In this document: positions 32,917-41,030 of the stretch, piece by piece
How positions within the stretch are numbered: position 1 is the stretch's first letter
Layout of the letters: each line of letters opens with the position of its first letter
From: Limihaloglobus sulfuriphilus
GTDB lineage: Bacteria; Planctomycetota; Phycisphaerae; Sedimentisphaerales; Sedimentisphaeraceae
Reading direction: 5' to 3'
Assembly: GCF_001999965.1 (NCBI RefSeq)
Contig: NZ_CP019646.1
Location: 1,426,001-1,490,000, forward strand
Length of the DNA: 64,000 nt
Position numbers and translations under genes: made by a program
Notes under the pieces: generated by a model
The model's input: only the letters and a program-made list of their open reading frames with translations
Database searches by the model: none
Told to the model about the DNA's origin: nothing

Positions 32917-33713
32917 TTGACTCCCCGCAGTTCTCTTATAAACGCCGCCGGAACAGCCGAGCGGACAATACTCTCGCCGACAAGAAAGCAGTTCACTCCG
33001 CGTTCGAGATAGAAATCTATATCGGTACGTGCAAATATCCCGCTCGCAGCGACGGCAATACAATCGCCAGGCAGCTCTTTAGAAACCTGAGCAGCCACCT
33101 TAATATCTGTGTCGAAAGTCTTCAGGTCGCGGTTGTTTATGCCGACAATTTTAGCGCCGGCATTCAGGGCCTTTTCTGTCTCTGCTGCCTGGTGTACCTC
33201 AACGAGTGAATCCATACCCAGAGATTCTGTAAGCTGGATAAGGTCTTTTAAAAGCGGCCCTTCCAGGACGCGGACTATCAGCAGCAGGGCATTGGCGCCC
33301 ATCATCTTCGACTCGTACACCTGATACTGGTCAAAGATGAAATCCTTTCGTAAAAGCGGTACATCAACCGCGCCGCGGACATCAGCGAAGTCCCTGGCAC
33401 TGCCTTTGAAGAATTCGCTCTCTGTCAGTACCGAAATTGCCGCCGCACCGCCGCGTACGTATGAAAGGGCTGTTTTTTCCGGCTCAAGCTCAGGGCAGAT
33501 ATCACCCTTTGACGGCGATGCACGTTTTATTTCGGCAATAATCCGAACGCTGTCTTTTGCCGCGAGGCAGTCATAAAAACTGCTGCCCACCGCCGGCATT
33601 ACAGATGCCATATCCTTTATTGCTTCCAGAGGCATGACAGCTTTCTGCGTCGCGACCTGTGCCCGGCGAGAGGCCATTATTGTTTCAAGTATGTTTTTTT
33701 CTCTGCTGCTCAA
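32913..33713 (-). CDS. trpC: Indole-3-glycerol phosphate synthase
   Basis: The 266-residue TIM barrel has AEIKRASPSKGDI (catalytic Lys), LLRKDFIFDQYQVYE, VEVHQAAETEKAL, KIVGINNRDLKTF and VAASGIFAR as its phosphate loop. It closes the indole ring of carboxyphenylamino-deoxyribulose phosphate. It follows trpD by 107 bp; that gap contains an interspersed A+T-rich motif (agatttcagatttcaaat) also seen between trpD and trpG. Confidence 0.95.
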   Translation of the reverse strand: MSSREKNILETIMASRRAQVATQKAVMPLEAIKDMASVMPAVGSSFYDCLAAKDSVRIIAEIKRASPSKGDICPELEPEKTALSYVRGGAAAISVLTESEFFKGSARDFADVRGAVDVPLLRKDFIFDQYQVYESKMMGANALLLIVRVLEGPLLKDLIQLTESLGMDSLVEVHQAAETEKALNAGAKIVGINNRDLKTFDTDIKVAAQVSKELPGDCIAVAASGIFARTDIDFYLERGVNCFLVGESIVRSAVPAAFIRELRGVK

Positions 33714-33820
33714 TTTCTAATACCTGTATAAATCACAAATTGCCAGATTTCAGATTTCAAATTATATTTGACAGGATTTCTATTAATCTTGTCTATCTTG
33801 TTAATCCCGTCTATTAACTC

Positions 33821-34834
33821 TTAATTCTCCTGTGTATATCTTATTAACGCATCGAGTTTTGCCGCGGCGTTTCCTGTATCGATGGCTTCTTCTGCTAATT
33901 TAACGCCTTGGCTGATATTCTCTGCCTTGCCGGCGGCGGAGATCGCGGCTGCGGCGTTTATTACAACGACATTTCTCGCCGGGCCCTTTCTGCCGGAGTA
34001 AATATCCTTGATTATTTTAGCGTTTTCCGGTGCCTCTCCGCCTTTCAGGTCATCAAGGTCTGCCGCTTCGCCGAAAAACTGTTCTGGTAGAAGCTCGTAA
34101 GTCTTTACCATTCCATCTTTAAGCTCGCTGATGCGTGTCGCGTCACAAACGCTTATCTCGTCAAGCCCATCATGGCCGTGTACCACCGCGGCACTTCTGC
34201 AGCCGAGCAGTTTGAGTGCCTCGGCGAACATCTCTGTCAACTGCGGCGCGAACACACCGAGCACCTGATAATTTGCGCCGGCAGGGTTGGTCAGCGGCCC
34301 AAGCATATTAAAGATACTCCGTATGCCAAGCTCTTTACGGACGGGCATGGCGTATTTCATCGCGCCGTGAAACTTCGGGGCAAACATAAAGCCGATGCCG
34401 ATCTCGTTTATCGCATCTTCTACCAGCTCCGGTTCCATTTCGAGGTTTACGCCCAGCTCCTCGAGCACATCAGCACTGCCGCATTTGCTGGAAATCGAGC
34501 GGTTGCCGTGCTTTGCGACGGTTATTCCTGCACCGGCAACGACAAACGCCGCCGCTGTCGAGATATTGAACGTGCCCGAAGCGTCTCCGCCGGTACCGCA
34601 GGTATCAACCACTACCGGCGAGATGACCTGGATCCGATGCGCCTTGCTCCGCATGGCACGTGCAGCGCCGGCAAGCTCGGCGAATGTCTCACCCTTGGTG
34701 CTCAGTGAGCTGATCAGGGCGGCGATCATTACCGGCGAGACCTCACCGGAAAGAATCGCCGATAGCATTTCAGCGGATTCTGTCTGGGTAAGGTCAGTTC
34801 TTGATGTTATCTTTTTCAAAAGCTCGTTTATCAT
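33821..34834 (-). CDS. trpD: Anthranilate phosphoribosyltransferase
   Basis: The 337-residue enzyme shows the family motifs VDTCGTGGDASGTFNIST (PRPP loop), VAKHGNRSISSKCGSADVLE, and NMLGPLTNPA with the surrounding RSIF. It transfers phosphoribose to anthranilate. It is not fused to the trpG amidotransferase domain, and both are separate genes in this operon (99 bp apart). Confidence 0.95.
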   Translation of the reverse strand: MINELLKKITSRTDLTQTESAEMLSAILSGEVSPVMIAALISSLSTKGETFAELAGAARAMRSKAHRIQVISPVVVDTCGTGGDASGTFNISTAAAFVVAGAGITVAKHGNRSISSKCGSADVLEELGVNLEMEPELVEDAINEIGIGFMFAPKFHGAMKYAMPVRKELGIRSIFNMLGPLTNPAGANYQVLGVFAPQLTEMFAEALKLLGCRSAAVVHGHDGLDEISVCDATRISELKDGMVKTYELLPEQFFGEAADLDDLKGGEAPENAKIIKDIYSGRKGPARNVVVINAAAAISAAGKAENISQGVKLAEEAIDTGNAAAKLDALIRYTQEN

Positions 34835-34886
34835 TTTTATATGCTCAAATTTAAGATTTAAGATTTCAGATTTCAGATTTCAGATT

Positions 34887-34908
34887 GAGAAAATTCGTGA
34901 ATTTTCTC
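34887..34908. repeat. Interspersed palindrome, copy 1
   Basis: GAGAAAATTC-GT-GAATTTTCTC, a perfect 10-bp inverted repeat, between trpD and trpG. Identical copies lie at 37148-37169 and 42544-42565, each in a gap between minus-strand genes, and each followed by TACA. Confidence 0.85.
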
Positions 34909-34933
34909 TACACTATTGCCTTTTGCCTAATGC

Positions 34934-35509
34934 CTATTGCTTATCTATAATCTTCAAATAGTTTCTCAGTATCTTCATTCCCAGCGGGGTCATTATGGAT
35001 TCAGGGTGAAACTGAATGCCCTCGATGGCAAATTCCTTGTGCCGGATGGCCATAATCTCGCCATCGTCGCTCTGGGCACTGACGGTGAAAACCTCCGGCA
35101 GCGTATCCCGCTCGGCAACAAGCGAATGGTACCGCATGGCCTGAAACGGTTTCTTAAAAGATTCGAAAACTCCCTGGGAGTCTGTAGTTATCTCAGAAGT
35201 CTTGCCGTGCATAATGCGTTTTGCACGGACGATTTTTCCGCCGAACGCCTGGGCAATCGCCTGGTGCCCCAGACATACGCCGAGAATCGCCGCCCTGCCG
35301 GCAAAATGTTTGATAACCTCCAGCGAGATTCCCGCACTGTCGGGATTGCCCGGCCCGGGTGAAATGACAATTCCCTCGGGCGAAAGAGCCTCGATCTCTT
35401 CGATTGTGGTCTGATCGTTGCGTTTTACGACAACCTCGCGTTCGAGCTTTCGCAGATACTGCACAAGGTTATATGTAAACGAATCGTAATTATCCAGCAT
35501 AAATATCAT
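34934..35509 (-). CDS. trpG: Anthranilate synthase component II (glutamine amidotransferase)
   Basis: The 191-residue class I amidotransferase has the oxyanion strand SPGPGNPDSAG, the nucleophile Cys in GVCLGHQAIAQAFGG, and the His-Glu pair in FHPESIMTPLG. It supplies ammonia to TrpE and, in many bacteria, also serves para-aminobenzoate synthesis, which would make it pabA-like too. Its position 28 bp after trpE supports the tryptophan role. Confidence 0.94.
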   Translation of the reverse strand: MIFMLDNYDSFTYNLVQYLRKLEREVVVKRNDQTTIEEIEALSPEGIVISPGPGNPDSAGISLEVIKHFAGRAAILGVCLGHQAIAQAFGGKIVRAKRIMHGKTSEITTDSQGVFESFKKPFQAMRYHSLVAERDTLPEVFTVSAQSDDGEIMAIRHKEFAIEGIQFHPESIMTPLGMKILRNYLKIIDKQ

Positions 35510-35537
35510 AATTATATTCCAATTCTACGTTTATAGT

Positions 35538-37022
35538 TTACTGGTTTTTCCTCAAAAGCTCAAGTGCCTTCTGGACGGAGCCGGCCTTGTTCACTGTTTC
35601 TGTATATTCACTTTCCGGCACGGAGTCATACACTATCCCTGCGCCGGCCTGCACGGTGAGTTTTCCGTCTTCAATGCTTGCTGTTCGTATCGTGATGGCG
35701 AAATCCATATTCCCGCTGAAGCAGAAATACCCCACGCCGCCGCCGTAGGGCCCGCGGGGAGTGTCCTCCATTTCGGCGATTATCTCCATCGCCCGCACCT
35801 TGGGAGCGCCGGAGAGGGTGCCTGCGGGGAAGCTGCACCCGAACAGGTCAAAAGAATCGTAACCGTCTTCTATGTCACATGTTACATTTGACACCAGATG
35901 CATCACATGTGAATACCGCTCGACTACCATCAAATCCGTTACCTGCACAGTGCCGGTTTTTGCGACGCGGCCGAGATCATTGCGGCCCAGGTCAACCAGC
36001 ATTATATGCTCAGCCCGCTCTTTTTCATCACGGAGAAGCTCATCAGCCAGCCGCCGGTCTTCCTGTTCGCTGCCTCCGCGCTGGCGTGTGCCGGCGATAG
36101 GCCGCAGGCTCGCCGTGCGGTTCTCAACACGCACCATTGTCTCGGGCGAAGAACCGATAAGCACCGTGCCGCCAAGATGAATAAAGTACATATATGGTGA
36201 TGGATTTATGTAACGCTGTGCCTGATATAAAGATATAACGTCTTTGGGAGCGTCGCTGACAAACGGCTGGGAGATAACGCACTGTATAATTTCGCCCGCT
36301 TTGATTTGCTCTTTTACATATTCAACACGCTCTATAAATGTGTCTTTTTCGACAAGCGGTTTTAAAGTCATATCAGATTTGCCCTGTATCGGTGTGGAGT
36401 ATTTATCCCTGCTCTCAATGGCGCTGAGCGTGTCTTTGAGCCTTTCTTCCGCGAAGTGGTACAGCGTGTCCACATCTTCATTTGCATCTTTGAATGCGAG
36501 TGAAACAACTGTCATCGTCTTGCGGATATTATCGAATATAATAACCGTCTCAGGTATCATAAAGCTCGCCAGCGGCTTATCTTCGGGCAATTTATTGATT
36601 ATCTTCGGCTCAAAAAAACTAACGGCTTCATAGGTAAAATACCCGATAAGCCCGCCCCAGAACCGCGGCAGCTCGGGAATCTGCGCGGGTTTATATCCCT
36701 TCATAATCTCCCGCAGTGTTTCAAGCGGTTTGCCGCCGTGCGGGATGGTCTTCATCCGGCCGTTTTCGTTAATGACGACTGAATCTCGGTAAACCTGCAC
36801 CGTCGCCCTGGCAGAGATACCCAGAAAGCTGTACCGCGACCATCTTTCTCCGCCTTCAACACTCTCAAGCAGACATACAGGCCCCCTGCCGCGGTAAAAC
36901 CGCTTGAGCAGCGATACCGGTGTCTCTGTATCCGCCAGCACCTCAGCACAAACGGGTATCACATTCGCGTTTTCAGCAAGCTCTCTAAATCTATTACATT
37001 CTGGAAACGTCTGTAAAAGCAT
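35538..37022 (-). CDS. trpE: Anthranilate synthase component I
   Basis: The 494-residue enzyme turns chorismate to anthranilate. The N-terminal tryptophan-feedback motif LLESVEGGERWSRYSFLG is intact. The catalytic domain shows TVLIGSSPETMVRVENR, IAGTRQRGG, EHIMLVDLGRNDLG, FPAGTLSGAPKVRAMEII and PRGPYGGGVGYF. ATG 37022 has AGGAA nine bases upstream. It is the first structural gene of a fifteen-gene aromatic operon and follows a leader that looks like an attenuator. Confidence 0.97.
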   Translation of the reverse strand: MLLQTFPECNRFRELAENANVIPVCAEVLADTETPVSLLKRFYRGRGPVCLLESVEGGERWSRYSFLGISARATVQVYRDSVVINENGRMKTIPHGGKPLETLREIMKGYKPAQIPELPRFWGGLIGYFTYEAVSFFEPKIINKLPEDKPLASFMIPETVIIFDNIRKTMTVVSLAFKDANEDVDTLYHFAEERLKDTLSAIESRDKYSTPIQGKSDMTLKPLVEKDTFIERVEYVKEQIKAGEIIQCVISQPFVSDAPKDVISLYQAQRYINPSPYMYFIHLGGTVLIGSSPETMVRVENRTASLRPIAGTRQRGGSEQEDRRLADELLRDEKERAEHIMLVDLGRNDLGRVAKTGTVQVTDLMVVERYSHVMHLVSNVTCDIEDGYDSFDLFGCSFPAGTLSGAPKVRAMEIIAEMEDTPRGPYGGGVGYFCFSGNMDFAITIRTASIEDGKLTVQAGAGIVYDSVPESEYTETVNKAGSVQKALELLRKNQ

Positions 37023-37060
37023 AACTTATGTTCCTGTTTTTTTCTTTATAAGACAGGATT

Positions 37061-37110
37061 ACCCGTCACTTGTTTCACTATATAACCTGTTTTAAAAACA
37101 AGTGACGGGT
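37061..37110. promoter_or_regulatory. Perfect 15-bp inverted repeat just upstream of trpE
   Basis: ACCCGTCACTTGTTT (37061-37075) and AAACAAGTGACGGGT (37096-37110) form a perfect 15-bp stem with a 20-nt loop, 39 bp from the trpE start. No T-run follows on the minus strand, so it is not a standard terminator. It may be an operator, an mRNA-stabilising hairpin or a relic of a small mobile repeat. Confidence 0.5.
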
Positions 37111-37147
37111 TAATCATGTCTATTTTATTTATCTCAAATTTCAATTT

Positions 37148-37169
37148 GAGAAAATTCGTGAATTTTCTC
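37148..37169. repeat. Interspersed palindrome, copy 2
   Basis: Same 22-bp palindrome as at 34887-34908 (GAGAAAATTC-GT-GAATTTTCTC), lying between the attenuator terminators and trpE. Confidence 0.85.
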
Positions 37170-37192
37170 TACATAAGGGTCAATATTCCAAC

Positions 37193-37225
37193 AAAAAAGG
37201 CCGCCAGGTTATCTGCCTGCGGCCT
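37193..37225 (-). terminator. Second intrinsic terminator of the trp leader
   Basis: On the minus strand AGGCCGCAGG pairs with CCTGGCGGCCT (one bulged base), followed by six T. It lies 14 bp beyond the first leader terminator and would catch polymerases that pass it. Confidence 0.85.
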
Positions 37226-37238
37226 CTATCTTTAAAAC

Positions 37239-37274
37239 AAAAAAAAGACCGCAAACCTCAAGGGGCTTACGGCC
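37239..37274 (-). terminator. First intrinsic terminator (attenuator) of the trp leader
   Basis: On the minus strand GGCCGTAAGCC (37264-37274) pairs with GGTTTGCGGTC (37247-37257; three wobble pairs), then eight T. The 5' arm can instead pair with leader bases 37305-37319 (GGGGC with GCCCC, ACGGTT with GGCCGT), which would prevent terminator formation. Confidence 0.8.
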
Positions 37275-37289
37275 TTATGCGTTCAGTAA

Positions 37290-37382
37290 TTAAAACTGCA
37301 ATCCAACCGTTACCGCCCCTGAGCGATACCAATAACGCCAGTTAAAGCCAAAATAAAAGTTGTTTGCAGCAAATTTAATCAT
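37290..37382 (-). CDS. Leader peptide rich in Phe, Tyr and Trp (attenuator of the aromatic operon)
   Basis: A 30-codon frame begins at ATG 37382 (MIKFAANN...) and ends at TAA 37290, 16 bp before the first terminator. Residues 9-20 read FYFGFNWRYWYR; eight of the eleven residues 9-19 are aromatic (3 Phe, 3 Tyr, 2 Trp). An in-frame stop lies seven codons upstream, so this is not the end of a longer frame. No strong Shine-Dalgarno site precedes it. Position between a sigma70-like promoter and tandem terminators, directly ahead of trpE, fits a transcription-attenuation leader in which stalling at Trp, Tyr or Phe codons frees the antiterminator arm at 37305-37319. The alternative, a relic of an outer-membrane barrel end (GLQF terminus), cannot be fully excluded. 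Confidence 0.75.
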   Translation of the reverse strand: MIKFAANNFYFGFNWRYWYRSGAVTVGLQF

Positions 37383-37428
37383 TTGTATTTTCAGTATAAA
37401 TTAAGTTTTAAATTTCTATCTACAGGTT

Positions 37429-37456
37429 ACTATAAACAGAAACCAGTGTAAGTCAA
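37429..37456 (-). promoter_or_regulatory. Sigma70-like promoter for the trp leader
   Basis: On the minus strand TTGACT (37451-37456) and TATAGT (37429-37434) are 16 bp apart. Transcription would start near 37422, giving a ~40-nt untranslated region before the leader peptide. It lies between the preceding gene's stop (37475) and the leader. Confidence 0.65.
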
Positions 37457-37474
37457 ATAAGAAAATAATTTTTT

Positions 37475-38923
37475 TTATTTATTCAGCGGCAGAATCTTTA
37501 TATTGCGGAAACTGATTTCCTGGCCGTGGTCTTGGAATATCAGGTAGCCTTCTCTGGGCAGGTCTTTGAACGCTGTTTCCTTGAATTTGTTTTCGCTGCC
37601 GTCGGGGTTTTTGCCGGCCTCGCTCCAGAGGTCAAGATTCATCTCGGTAACAGTTTTCCCGTTGAGAATAACGTTTATTCTGTTATCAATCGCGTATATT
37701 GTCATTCTGTTCCACCGGCCGGGCTCATTTACCGCTATCTGGGCAGGCTCAAGCAGGTCAAATATGCCGCCGCAATCGTGTTTATCCGGTGTGTCTTTTC
37801 CGTATGAGTCGAGGATCTGCACTTCTATCCAGGGAGTCCAGTTATAATTCTGTGTACGAAGCAGGACACCGCTGTTTGAACCTTTCTCTGTTTTGAAGCC
37901 GAAATCGAGGACAAAATCAGCGTATTTCTCTTTTGTGCATATATCCCCGCCGCCAAGACGTTTGATAACTCCCATTTCATATTCCCATTTGGCATCTTTG
38001 TTTTTATAAGCCGCGTTTGAAAGGTCCGGCTCGAAAACATACTGCCAGCCGCTGGAATTGATCTGCGAGGCCTTCTTGTTGAAATACTGTATGCACTCAT
38101 AAACATCCGGCACAGAGTTTTCCCAGTTATGCTCATATTCAATGGAGAAAACGCCCTTGAAACCCTGGCTGTTCAGAGTCTCAAGAACCTCGTCAACTTT
38201 ACAGACACCATTGCCCCAATGGACATCGTGAGCTTTTCTCACGCCGAACTCGTTTATATCCTTGAAGTGCATGGAAATTATGCGTCCCTCAAGCATCTTA
38301 ACTGCCTCTACAGGGTCAACTCCGCTGCGGCACCAATGTCCAATATCAGCACAGGCTCCGATATACTCGCTGCGGCCTTTGCACGCCTCGAGAACAGCCT
38401 CCGGGTTCCAGTATCTGCTCGGCTGGGGATGGTTATGTATTGCCACGTTTATGTCGTATTCTTTACATAACTCATCGATTTTGTCCAGGCACTCCTGCGG
38501 GGGTTCAGAGACAATTGTCTCAATGCCCATGTTCCTTGCAAATTCAAAAACCTTGCGGTTGGCCTGCTCGTCTTCTCCAAGGCCTACCACGCCGAAATTC
38601 ACCAGCCGGATCCCCGCCGAATCGAGCTTTTCTTTGACTGCCCTTCGCTGCGGAGGAGTCATATCCACATTGGTTTTGGCATCGCCGAATTCTTCGCAGA
38701 TTTTCTGGCCCGGATACATCTCTATCCAGTCAAGACCAAGCTGGGCTGCTTTGTCAACAGCCTCATAGAAGGTAAAAAGTCTGAACGTGTAAGCCTGTGT
38801 GCCAAGCCGCCAGCCTTCATAAAATTCCGTTGATGGATGCCCTGCGGCTATACAATCGCCGCCAAGGCACAAACCTGTTGATAATACCATAAGTGTCACC
38901 ATTATAATTAAAGTTCGTTTCAT
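37475..38923 (-). CDS. Exported sugar-phosphate isomerase/epimerase-like protein fused to DUF1080
   Basis: The 482-residue protein has a signal peptide (MKRTLIIMVTLMVLSTGLCLGG). Residues ~35-290 are a xylose isomerase-like TIM barrel (YTFRLFTFYEAVDKAAQLGLD in part, VAIHNHPQ, CADIGHWCRSG, HFKDINEFG). Residues ~300-482 are a DUF1080/concanavalin-like domain (WEYEMGVIKRLGGGDI, FGFKTEKGSNSGVLLR, GRWNRMTIYAIDNRINVILNGK, FQDHGQEISFRNI). Planctomycetes often pair these domains in extracytoplasmic sugar metabolism, for example 3-keto-glycoside breakdown; the substrate is unknown. ATG 38923 has GAGGT upstream. It follows the symporter gene by 22 bp. Confidence 0.85.
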   Translation of the reverse strand: MKRTLIIMVTLMVLSTGLCLGGDCIAAGHPSTEFYEGWRLGTQAYTFRLFTFYEAVDKAAQLGLDWIEMYPGQKICEEFGDAKTNVDMTPPQRRAVKEKLDSAGIRLVNFGVVGLGEDEQANRKVFEFARNMGIETIVSEPPQECLDKIDELCKEYDINVAIHNHPQPSRYWNPEAVLEACKGRSEYIGACADIGHWCRSGVDPVEAVKMLEGRIISMHFKDINEFGVRKAHDVHWGNGVCKVDEVLETLNSQGFKGVFSIEYEHNWENSVPDVYECIQYFNKKASQINSSGWQYVFEPDLSNAAYKNKDAKWEYEMGVIKRLGGGDICTKEKYADFVLDFGFKTEKGSNSGVLLRTQNYNWTPWIEVQILDSYGKDTPDKHDCGGIFDLLEPAQIAVNEPGRWNRMTIYAIDNRINVILNGKTVTEMNLDLWSEAGKNPDGSENKFKETAFKDLPREGYLIFQDHGQEISFRNIKILPLNK

Positions 38924-38945
38924 AGTTACCTCACATTGTTTTAAT

Positions 38946-40976
38946 TTATTTACATATCCCAATAGGACTGAAAACTATATAGAATATAAGAGTAATTATA
39001 ATTATCGCAACTCCAAAAATCTTTGCCGTTTTGGAAGTTGTCAGCTCTATCTGCGTATTTTGTCTGAAGACAATTGGTTCTTTGAGAGGCTTTATAACTG
39101 TCATAATAGCCATAATCAGCAGACAAAGTCCCAAACATATCGCCATACGGTTGAGGAAATTCAGCCCCGGTACATAAAGTTTTAAAATTCCGTAAGCGGC
39201 GATGTTAGTCAGCAGGCCCACAACCCCGACAAACGCCGGTGCCCTGTGAATCAGCAGTCCGAAAACAAACACCGCCAGGATACCCGGTGATATAAACCCC
39301 TGGCTTTCCTGTATGATGGTAAATATGCTGTTGCTGATCTTAGGGTTGCCAAGCTGAGGGGCCAAAGCTATCGCCACCAGCGAGAATACAACGACACAGC
39401 ACCTGCCAACCATGACAAGTGTTTTCTGCTCTGCCGTCTTGCCTATATACTTGTGGAATATATCCATGGAAAATATCGTCGATGCGGCGTTGAGCATTGC
39501 CGCCAGAGAGCTGACAACAGCACCGAGAAGCGCAGCCAGCACAAAACCGACTAAACCCGTGTTTTGAGGCAGGACATTGCCCAGCAGCTGAGCGAAAGCC
39601 GTGTCATATTTGTAGGCAACAAATTTCTCTGTAGATATGCCTGTGCCGCCGGTCTGGGCTGATTCCTGGACATTCATGTTATACGGCCCCAGCTCGCCTG
39701 CCAGAATTGGGTAGGTGCTGGCCCACGACTGATCATCGCTTTTGAATACGGTGTACTCATCGACAGTTATCTGCTCATAATCAGTTTTGGTCAGCGGCAG
39801 TATATACGGAGAGTTTAACTCTGTTTGAGCAAGAACGTCTTCACTGTCAAAAACAGCAATCATCATTCTATCTGAGCCCCACTGCTGAATCTGCTCATTT
39901 GAGGGATTCTCGATTCGTTCGAGAAAATCAGTTGAGGGGTTGGCCTTGTAGTATTTTACCATAACAGCGACATTATCGTGCACCGCCTCGAGCTGCATAT
40001 CTTTGGAATACAGATTAAATGCAATGATACCCGGGACAACTATTACAAAGGGAACCAGCAGCTTCATAAACGCTGAGAACACGATACCCTTCTGCCCTTG
40101 AGCAAGCGAAGCCGAGCCGAGTGTTCTTTGCGTTATGTACTGGTTTAGCCCCCAGTAATAGAAGTTCGGTATCCACAGCCCCAGCAGCAGCGCCGTCCAG
40201 GGCAGTGTCCTGTCGTTTCTTGGCAGAAACATATTCATGCGGGCCTTGTTCAGCTCCCAGAACCGCTCTATCGATGACTGTGACTGGGCAAAGGACTTAT
40301 AGACAACCTCGCCGGTGCCGGCATCAGATACCGCCGCGGCCTCATCGGCATTGCCAAGGGCAGCAAAAGCGAATATCATGATAACAGCTCCGCCAAGTAT
40401 CAGGGCGCTGCCCTGAATTAAATCTGCCCAGGCGCAGGCCTTAAGCCCGCCTGCCGCCACGTAAACCATTGCTATAACGCCTATAACAACAGAACCGCTA
40501 AGCAGAGAAACGTCATAGCCCATCTTGCCGGCAAGCGTCCTGATGGTTAGTGCACCGGAATAGGTTACAGCTCCAAGCAGCAGCATATAAATGAACATCG
40601 TCGCTACCGCCATTATCAGCCTTGCGGCGCTGTTGTACCTGTATTCCAAAAACTCGGGCATGGTATAGATTCCGGCCCGCAGAAAATACGGCAGGAAACA
40701 GAATCCGACAATGACCAGCGTCACAGCCGCCATCCATTCATAACTGGCAATAGCAAGGCCGATGTGGCTGGCCGCATTTCCGCTCATGCCGACAAACTGC
40801 TCGGTAGAGATATTCGCCGCGATAAGAGAGAACCCTATCAGCCACCAGCTAAGGCCGCGTCCGGCGAGAAAATAGTCTTCGCTTGTAGATTCATTGCGGC
40901 TTTTTACTATGCCGATAGAGATTACCGCAACAACAAAAACCACAAATACCAAAATATCTATCGGGCCAAAAATCAT
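38946..40976 (-). CDS. Sodium:solute symporter (SSS/SLC5 family)
   Basis: The 676-residue membrane protein starts MIFGPIDILVFVVFVVAVIS and has the SSS signature (SEDYFLAGRGLSWWLIGFSLIAANIS in part, GLKACAWADLIQG, LGAVVSSLAAMLNAASTIFSMDI). About 13-14 helices are expected. A loop of roughly 120 residues near the middle (from about residue 340, hydrophilic) is larger than usual. Position between an oxidoreductase and the isomerase/DUF1080 gene suggests uptake of a sugar or related solute. Confidence 0.92.
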   Translation of the reverse strand: MIFGPIDILVFVVFVVAVISIGIVKSRNESTSEDYFLAGRGLSWWLIGFSLIAANISTEQFVGMSGNAASHIGLAIASYEWMAAVTLVIVGFCFLPYFLRAGIYTMPEFLEYRYNSAARLIMAVATMFIYMLLLGAVTYSGALTIRTLAGKMGYDVSLLSGSVVIGVIAMVYVAAGGLKACAWADLIQGSALILGGAVIMIFAFAALGNADEAAAVSDAGTGEVVYKSFAQSQSSIERFWELNKARMNMFLPRNDRTLPWTALLLGLWIPNFYYWGLNQYITQRTLGSASLAQGQKGIVFSAFMKLLVPFVIVVPGIIAFNLYSKDMQLEAVHDNVAVMVKYYKANPSTDFLERIENPSNEQIQQWGSDRMMIAVFDSEDVLAQTELNSPYILPLTKTDYEQITVDEYTVFKSDDQSWASTYPILAGELGPYNMNVQESAQTGGTGISTEKFVAYKYDTAFAQLLGNVLPQNTGLVGFVLAALLGAVVSSLAAMLNAASTIFSMDIFHKYIGKTAEQKTLVMVGRCCVVVFSLVAIALAPQLGNPKISNSIFTIIQESQGFISPGILAVFVFGLLIHRAPAFVGVVGLLTNIAAYGILKLYVPGLNFLNRMAICLGLCLLIMAIMTVIKPLKEPIVFRQNTQIELTTSKTAKIFGVAIIIITLIFYIVFSPIGICK

Positions 40977-41030
40977 ACCGCGTCTCTCCAGTTAAAGTTA
41001 ATTTCCGAATTTTCAGCTTATTGGATAATA

